Below, in pieces: positions 41,924-44,400 of a DNA stretch of 44,400 nucleotides. The notes beneath the pieces are model-generated. The model made no database searches and was not told where the DNA came from. It worked only from the letters and a program-made list of their open reading frames with translations. Source of the stretch: Flavobacteriaceae bacterium (GTDB lineage: Bacteria > Bacteroidota > Bacteroidia > Flavobacteriales > Flavobacteriaceae); contig JABAZK010000149.1 in NCBI GenBank assembly GCA_018608485.1, positions 2,395 to 46,794 of the forward strand. The letters are read 5' to 3'. The first letter of the stretch is position 1. The number at the start of each line of letters is the position of its first letter. Both the position numbers and the translations under genes were made by a program.

Positions 41924-43696
41924 ATGAAGAACATTCTACTCATAATAGCGCTATTTTCTTTTAGTTTTATCTCCAGCCAAAACAACCTTAATTTGGCAGA
42001 GAATTATTTTCGTGAAGGAGAGTACGAAAAAGCAACTCAGCTATATGAATCACTAGAAAAAAATAATCCTTATAATACCAGGTACCTAAAACGTTTAATT
42101 ACTTGTTACCAAGAGACAAATAATTATGAAAAAGCATCAGAGCTTCTTCAAAAAAAGCTGCTCAAAAATCCCTCTCAACAATACTTAAGAATAGAAATTG
42201 GATATAATTTTGATCAGCAGAAAAAACCTGCATTAGCAAAAGAAGAATATGATTTTGCTATTAAGGCAATTGAGGCAAGCCCCAATTTAGGGGGTATTAT
42301 GGGAAGAATGTTCCAGCAAAATAATCTCTTAGATTATGCCTTAAAAGCATACTCAAAAGCATTGAGCTTTAATAAAGATGCTAGTTTTGAGTACCAAATA
42401 GCTCAAATTTATGGTGAAAAAGGAGCGTATCAAAAAATGTTTGATTCTTGTATGGAGCTATTAGATAAAGATGAAAATTATATCGGTGGAATTCAACGTT
42501 ATATAAGCAGATATATTAGTAATAATGCAAATGACACAATCAATATTTCTTTAAAAAAATCGATTTTAAAAAAATCGATTAGCAATCCAAAAAATATTTG
42601 GAATGAATTGTTAAGCTGGCTTTTTACTAAGCAAAAACAATATGGCAGAGCTTTCATTCAAGAAAAAGGACTTTTTAATAGAGGTCTAGAAAATGTTGAA
42701 ACAATTTTTAGGTTAGGTAAAATAGCCTTTAATAACCAAGACTATGAAACTGCAAGAAATTGTTATTTATTCTTGTTGGATAACACAATTTTTATTGAGG
42801 AAAAACTCACTGCTGAATTATATCTTTTAAAAATTTCAGTAAAAAATGCTGACAAAAATAACCTTGTTTTGTTTGAAGAAAAACTGAAAGAGTATGGGGT
42901 TAATGGAAACACATTAGATATTCAATTAGAATTTGCAGACTATTTAACTTTTGAAAACAATACTCCCCAAAAAGCAATAAGCGTGTTAGAAAAAGCGCTA
43001 AGTTTTTCTTCCTCTAAGTTTAAAAAAGCAAGAATAAAATTAAAATTAGGAGAAGTGCTTGTTTTTGTAGGAAAATTTAATGAAGCTCTCATTTATTTTT
43101 CTCAAGTACAAACCAAACTTAAAAACCACCCTTTATCTCAAGAGGCTCGATTTAAAGTAGCACAAACCTCCTATTTTAAAGGAGATTTTAAATGGGCAAA
43201 ATCTCAATTAAAAATTTTAAAAAACGCTACAACTCAACTTACTGCAAATGATGCGGTTGATTTATTCTTACTAATTTTAGACAATGAGTCTAAAGATTCT
43301 ATTCCTTCAGGACTAGAAGACTTTTCAAAAGCAGAATTGCTGGCTTATCAAAATAAAAATGCTTCGGCTATTTCGCTGTATGATAAGCTCTTAAAACAGT
43401 ATCAAGGGCAATCTATAGAGGACGAAGCTTTGTTTAATCAGGCAAAACTTTTGGTTGCAGAACAACAATACGAAATGGCAGTCACAAATCTGTTAAAAAT
43501 AATTTCTATTGATCCTGAAGGAATTTTAACAGACAACTCCTATTATTTATTAGGTGAAATTTATAAAAACAACATAAAAGACTTTGAAAAAGCTTCTGAG
43601 TACTATCAAAAAATTATCTTTGAAAAACCGTCAAGTATCTATTTAGTTGATGCAAGACAAAAATATAGAGAAATAAGAGGGGACAACATCGAATAA
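41924..43696 (+). CDS. Exported tetratricopeptide-repeat protein
   Basis: 590-aa protein with a signal peptide (MKNILLIIALFSFSFISSQN) and many TPR units: AENYFREGEYEKATQLYESL at the N-terminus, NNYEKASELLQKKLLKNPSQ, LLDYALKAYSKALSFNKDAS, KAISVLEKALSFSSSKFKKA, and FEKASEYYQKIIFEKPSSIY at the C-terminus. It is likely periplasmic, or outer-membrane associated, and mediates protein-protein contacts, as in BamD- or PorE-like scaffolds, but no specific assignment is possible. Followed 37 nt later by the DUF4286 gene, probably in one operon with rsmA. Confidence 0.85.
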   Translation: MKNILLIIALFSFSFISSQNNLNLAENYFREGEYEKATQLYESLEKNNPYNTRYLKRLITCYQETNNYEKASELLQKKLLKNPSQQYLRIEIGYNFDQQKKPALAKEEYDFAIKAIEASPNLGGIMGRMFQQNNLLDYALKAYSKALSFNKDASFEYQIAQIYGEKGAYQKMFDSCMELLDKDENYIGGIQRYISRYISNNANDTINISLKKSILKKSISNPKNIWNELLSWLFTKQKQYGRAFIQEKGLFNRGLENVETIFRLGKIAFNNQDYETARNCYLFLLDNTIFIEEKLTAELYLLKISVKNADKNNLVLFEEKLKEYGVNGNTLDIQLEFADYLTFENNTPQKAISVLEKALSFSSSKFKKARIKLKLGEVLVFVGKFNEALIYFSQVQTKLKNHPLSQEARFKVAQTSYFKGDFKWAKSQLKILKNATTQLTANDAVDLFLLILDNESKDSIPSGLEDFSKAELLAYQNKNASAISLYDKLLKQYQGQSIEDEALFNQAKLLVAEQQYEMAVTNLLKIISIDPEGILTDNSYYLLGEIYKNNIKDFEKASEYYQKIIFEKPSSIYLVDARQKYREIRGDNIE

Positions 43697-43733
43697 AAGC
43701 TCTCTCATAATCCTTTTCATCTGAAAACAACCT

Positions 43734-44063
43734 ATGTATATTTATAACGTTACAATGAATATAGACGAAAGCATTCACAAAGAATGGTTTTTGTGGATTC
43801 ATAAACACATAGAAGATGTATTGGCATCAGGCTCCTTTGTTTCTGCAAAACTAACACAGGTTTTGGTAGAAGAGGAGATGGGGGGGGTTACCTATTCTGT
43901 TCAATACACTGCAAACAGCAAAGAAGATTTAAATGACTATTATACCAATACTGCCCCTAAATTAAGAAATGAAAGTATGAAGAAATTTGCAGACAAAATG
44001 ATCTCCTTTAGAACAGAATTAAAAGTTGTCAAAGAATTTTACCCACCTAGCTCACATAATTAA
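43734..44063 (+). CDS. DUF4286 family protein
   Basis: 109-aa soluble protein starting MYIYNVTMNIDESIHKEWFL and ending KVVKEFYPPSSHN. The pattern matches the DUF4286 family of Bacteroidota, a small ferredoxin-like alpha/beta fold with an SVQYTANSKEDLNDYYTN segment. It lies 2 nt before a small membrane-protein gene and then rsmA, a conserved neighbourhood. Function is not known. Confidence 0.85.
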   Translation: MYIYNVTMNIDESIHKEWFLWIHKHIEDVLASGSFVSAKLTQVLVEEEMGGVTYSVQYTANSKEDLNDYYTNTAPKLRNESMKKFADKMISFRTELKVVKEFYPPSSHN

Positions 44064-44065
44064 AT

Positions 44066-44242
44066 ATGAAATTAAAGATACCCTCTTCTAAGCGATTAGT
44101 TATTTATACAGGAGTCACGCTTCTTATCTCAGGAGGATTTACAGGGTATTTGTATTGGGGGCTAGAGCCACAAGAATCAATTGGAGGTTTACTTTGTGGA
44201 ACAGGACTTAGTATATTGTTGTTTTATATTATTAGTAAATAA
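44066..44242 (+). CDS. Small two-helix membrane protein, 58 aa
   Basis: 58-codon gene from ATG 44066 to TAA 44242, intact and in the same direction as its neighbours, 2 nt after the DUF4286 stop and 4 nt before rsmA. It has a basic start ([10 protein letters not shown]), two hydrophobic segments (about residues 11-31 and 39-56) and a short acidic loop (EPQES). This suits a small inner-membrane protein with two passes. No name can be given. Confidence 0.7.
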   Translation: MKLKIPSSKRLVIYTGVTLLISGGFTGYLYWGLEPQESIGGLLCGTGLSILLFYIISK

Positions 44243-44246
44243 ACAA

Positions 44247-44400
44247 ATGACAGTTAAAGCAAAAAAACATCTAGGACAACACTTCTTAAATGATGAAGAC
44301 ACTGCAAAAAATATTGCAAATTCTTTGTCGGGGGTTGGATATGATACTGTTCTAGAAATTGGTCCAGGAATGGGTGTTTTAACAAAGTATTTATTAGAAA
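44247..44400 (+). CDS. rsmA: 16S rRNA dimethyladenosine transferase, 3' truncated by window
   Basis: First 51 codons only. [20 protein letters not shown] and [17 protein letters not shown] are the N-terminal substrate and SAM-binding motif I of RsmA/KsgA, which dimethylates two adjacent adenines near the 16S rRNA 3' end. It starts 4 nt after the small membrane-protein gene. The rest lies beyond the window. Confidence 0.95.
   Translation, partial: MTVKAKKHLGQHFLNDEDTAKNIANSLSGVGYDTVLEIGPGMGVLTKYLLE

Overview
The window is about 44 kb of AT-rich chromosome from a member of the Bacteroidota, most likely a marine-type Flavobacteriaceae. The evidence is a set of lineage-typical genes: IPExxxVDY protein, DUF4286, RNase H1 with an N-terminal caulimovirus-type domain, B-type SdhCAB, a CarboxypepD_reg TonB-dependent receptor, a sufABCD...sufS arrangement and a BNR/VPS10-type secreted propeller. 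Recurrent TAnnTTTG -7 promoter boxes and the lack of Shine-Dalgarno sequences agree with this. The genus cannot be fixed from the sequence alone. I see no tRNA, rRNA, CRISPR array, insertion sequence, integrase or prophage. Most of the window is ordinary core chromosome.

Layout. 1-4.4 kb: a 5'-truncated PaaG-like enoyl-CoA hydratase/isomerase, a FadM/YbgC-type thioesterase, an AlkB-family alkane monooxygenase, a short tail-less SSB, a GNAT acetyltransferase overlapping a Zn-ribbon protein, and a two-CBS protein. 4.4-10 kb: pyk with its IPExxxVDY partner, then acpP-fabF-rnc on the minus strand, diverging from purN-rnhA on the plus strand. 10-13.5 kb: sdhCAB. 13.8-16.6 kb: a 944-aa secreted BNR/VPS10 propeller. 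16.8-19.4 kb: a RhlE-type DEAD-box helicase and aminopeptidase P. 19.4-24 kb: two alpha/beta hydrolases, a BrnQ carrier translationally coupled to a small membrane protein, and thiL. 24.1-28.8 kb: a four-gene plus-strand operon for exported proteins. It encodes a choice-of-anchor-B protein, a seven-repeat propeller, an MbnP-family protein and a diheme MbnH/MauG/CcpA-type peroxidase. 28.9-35.7 kb: sufA, sufB, sufC and sufD, an opposite-strand serine hydrolase, then sufS. 35.8-39.2 kb: a small lipoprotein and a 975-aa TonB-dependent receptor. 39.3-44.4 kb: ribF (TTG start), serS with a 47-aa gene convergent on its 3' end, then a TPR protein, DUF4286, a 58-aa two-helix membrane protein and the start of rsmA.

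The most interesting region is the operon at 24165-28840. In methanotrophs, MbnH oxidises a tryptophan of MbnP to kynurenine to build a copper site. Here the homologous pair has no methanobactin genes in the window and is packed with two beta-propeller-like surface proteins. It is a plausible, little-described copper or redox module of the flavobacterial cell envelope. Other points of note are several genes whose -7 box lies only 4-6 nt before the ATG (probable leaderless mRNAs), two small genes under 60 codons, Ala/Gly-rich insertions in the TonB receptor, and an unusual box-2 residue in the AlkB-like enzyme.
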